From Physcomitrium patens (Eukaryota; Streptophyta; Bryopsida; Funariales; Funariaceae): a stretch of DNA of 64,000 nt. The stretch spans positions 3,153,003 through 3,217,002 of the forward strand of contig NC_037258.1 of assembly GCF_000002425.4 (NCBI RefSeq), written 5' to 3'. The notes beneath the pieces were generated by a model. That model had not been told where the DNA came from, did not search any database, and saw only the letters and a program-made list of their open reading frames with translations. The translations under genes and the position numbers were made by a program. Shown one piece after another: positions 62,462 through 64,000 of this stretch. Position 1 is the stretch's first letter. The number at the start of each line of letters is the position of its first letter.

Positions 62462-63741
62462 TGTCGTATTACGTGCTTTCCTGCTCGAGAACGCGCCGGG
62501 CGTCTGGCTGTAGAAGGTAGTATGGAGATTCGCCGATAGTCAAGCAGTCTATCAGTTTTTGACTGCTGGAATATAAACGACTGCAACAATGTACCGTAAA
62601 TCTATACGGGTGCTCTTCGACTACTTGTCGGAGTCCTTTTTGCCCCAGCCGATAGGTCTCTAGACGTTACAGAGAACCCCGTACAACCCAAACTGTTAAC
62701 CTTCAATACTGCTTTGTACTTACGATCTTGTATCCACTGACTGTCTTGTTAGATTAATCCAATAAATTTCATTCACTCCGCATACTCAATCCTATAGACA
62801 CCCTTTTAATCCTTCAATCACAGACGTAACTCGATTTCACAAAACAGTCAAGAGTATTCAAACCCACTTCATTTAAAAATCCCGATTCACCATTACAACA
62901 CTGACTTCAGCAACGATTGCCTCAGTCTTCCCCAAAACTCTACGAAGAAGAAAAATCCAAATCCTATGTCTTTCCTTCCCCGACCCGAAGCATGAAGCTC
63001 CTCTCTCTAATTCCCTTGATCTTCAAAAACCTCCCATCCCCCAAAATAAAAATCCACACCACTCCAAAACTATATCCCCCCTAACCTTATCCTCTGAATT
63101 TCTTCAATCTTCCGTCTTAGATCCGGAATTGGCTCCCACCTCAAGCTTGGATCCGAAATTGGCTCCCACCTCAAGCTTTCTCCTCCGTTTTTACCTTTAA
63201 GAAATCCATTTACCGAAAACAACGTTCCCTGAGACGGCACAGAGAACAGGACAGCCTGAAACAGAATCGAACCCCGTAATCGGGACCACATTGAGTCGCC
63301 CGACCAATTCAGGTCCTATATTGGGAAAGATGTCCGTAGTAACCTGGATGTTCCAGTAATTGGGTCAAATTGGTCCTCGCGTCAGATTGGCTAAGACCCG
63401 TAGTAAGACCTGGATTTCCCGTAACTAGACTGCATTGGGTTGCCCCACCAATACAGGTCTCATATTGGGTAAGAGGACCCGGATTGGATTCTCGAAATTG
63501 GATCCAATTGGCTCCTCGAACCCGTCGTGTGAATTGGTCCTTCTCTTCCTGCTGACTCCCGTTATTGGAATCGAACGGGGCATTCCAGTATGCCCCGGCT
63601 GACTGTAACGGAGTCACTGAACCTGACCACTCAGTATTTGTACTGGAGTTGGTCGATGCTCCCAATATTCGAGATAACTGAATATTAATAAAATTCCCCT
63701 TTCTTTTTATTTTCACTGTATACTCGTGTTACAACACGACA
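62462..63741 (-). repeat. 3' LTR of a family B element that continues off the right edge
   Basis: 1280 bp with TGTCGT...ACGACA ends. On the minus strand it is directly preceded by a polypurine tract and, before that, by the end of a pol frame, so it is a 3' LTR. The base group after its end (minus strand) is CCGT, agreeing with the target pattern of the solo LTRs. It is more GC-rich than the older copies. It contains a 30-bp tandem duplication and a segment (about 63150-63255) resembling the adjoining outer fragment near 62350-62460. Confidence 0.8.
63121..63180 (+). repeat. 30-bp tandem duplication in the LTR
   Basis: Two copies of an atccg.aattggctcccacc unit followed by tcaagctt, at 63121-63150 and 63151-63180, differing at a couple of positions. 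Confidence 0.85.
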
Positions 63742-63754
63742 TCTACCCCCTCTG
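63742..63754 (-). other. polypurine tract of the right-edge element
   Basis: On the minus strand CAGAGGGGGTAGA directly precedes the LTR start TGTCGTG. Confidence 0.75.
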
Positions 63755-63803
63755 AACCTGTGCATCCTCTGGTATGCACTAATTTACCCAATTGCTGTTT
63801 GAT

Positions 63804-63998
63804 TCAGAATATATCCCCTACGTCTTTGTCCAGTTCGTCTTCGTCACCTTCATTATCCATATCACTTTCATCTTCTTGCTGCGGAATCTCTGTACCTTCA
63901 TTAAGGTCTTCCATATTCATCTCTGTGTGTCTTCGTTTAAATATTTTTACTCTCTTCCCTGCAATTGGTATTTTCAATTTTGTACCATCTAACTCCCG
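63804..63998 (-). CDS. C-terminal end of a Ty3/gypsy pol polyprotein, partial
   Basis: An open minus-strand frame of 64 codons entering from the right edge and ending at TGA 63806-63804. It begins with LDGTKLKIPIAGKRVKIF, a sequence type found at the integrase end of plant Ty3/gypsy polyproteins, followed by an acidic tail. It is 60 bases upstream of the polypurine tract and 3' LTR. No stop is seen in the visible part, so this element may be younger than the others; the rest lies outside the window. Confidence 0.7.
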   Translation of the reverse strand, partial: RELDGTKLKIPIAGKRVKIFKRRHTEMNMEDLNEGTEIPQQEDESDMDNEGDEDELDKDVGDIF

Positions 63999-64000
63999 TA

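Noticed and set aside
63309-63716. 135-codon minus-strand frame at the right edge
   Set aside because: It lies inside the 3' LTR of the right-edge element, downstream of its pol end, so it is not a separate gene.
1-64000. tRNA, rRNA or other structured RNA genes
   Set aside because: I looked for the usual internal promoter motifs and rRNA-like stretches and found none I could support by eye; a covariance-model scan would be needed to exclude them.

Overview
The window looks like a piece of a bryophyte nuclear genome, most likely a moss. The evidence is short phase-correct introns, AT-rich repeat-filled intergenic DNA, decayed Ty3/gypsy elements, and a protein kinase-NB-ARC-LRR gene, an architecture (PNL) described from mosses. 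I cannot name the species.

Layout. 1-2025 holds inverted pieces of an LTR (family A), split by a solo LTR of a second family (B). 4974-10860 (+) is a 19-exon gene for a 567-residue P-loop/branched-chain-aminotransferase-like protein that reads cleanly. 14741-16891 (+) is a single-exon gene for a disordered RGG-box and Tyr/Glu/Gly-repeat protein. 19046-22018 and 44946-47999 are two broken copies of an FBL4-type F-box/LRR gene. They share about 1.4 kb of upstream DNA but have lost different parts of the coding region. 25720-32200 (+) is the PNL resistance-type gene: helical N-terminus, kinase, NB-ARC and 39 unbroken 24-residue LRRs. It has one frameshift in the kinase, and a trail of decaying LRRs runs past the stop to about 32890.

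32.9-44.9 kb and 48-50.4 kb are AT-rich with no gene I can support, apart from simple repeats, a 435-bp tandem duplication and a dispersed repeat. 50385-64000 is a nest of retrotransposons, all coded on the minus strand. A Ty3/gypsy pol fragment (outer) is split by a complete but dead family A chromovirus-type element (52752-61605) with matching TGCGC target duplications. That element is itself split by two family B solo LTRs. The outer fragment is cut on its right by another family B element whose body leaves the window. Family B insertions share a 4-bp target pattern (NCGT) that I could reconstruct at four sites.

The genes do not form one pathway. The resistance-type gene and F-box remnants sit in duplicated, repeat-rich DNA, whereas the two apparently intact genes lie in the more GC-rich left quarter. 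All comparisons to known families are from memory; no database search was run.
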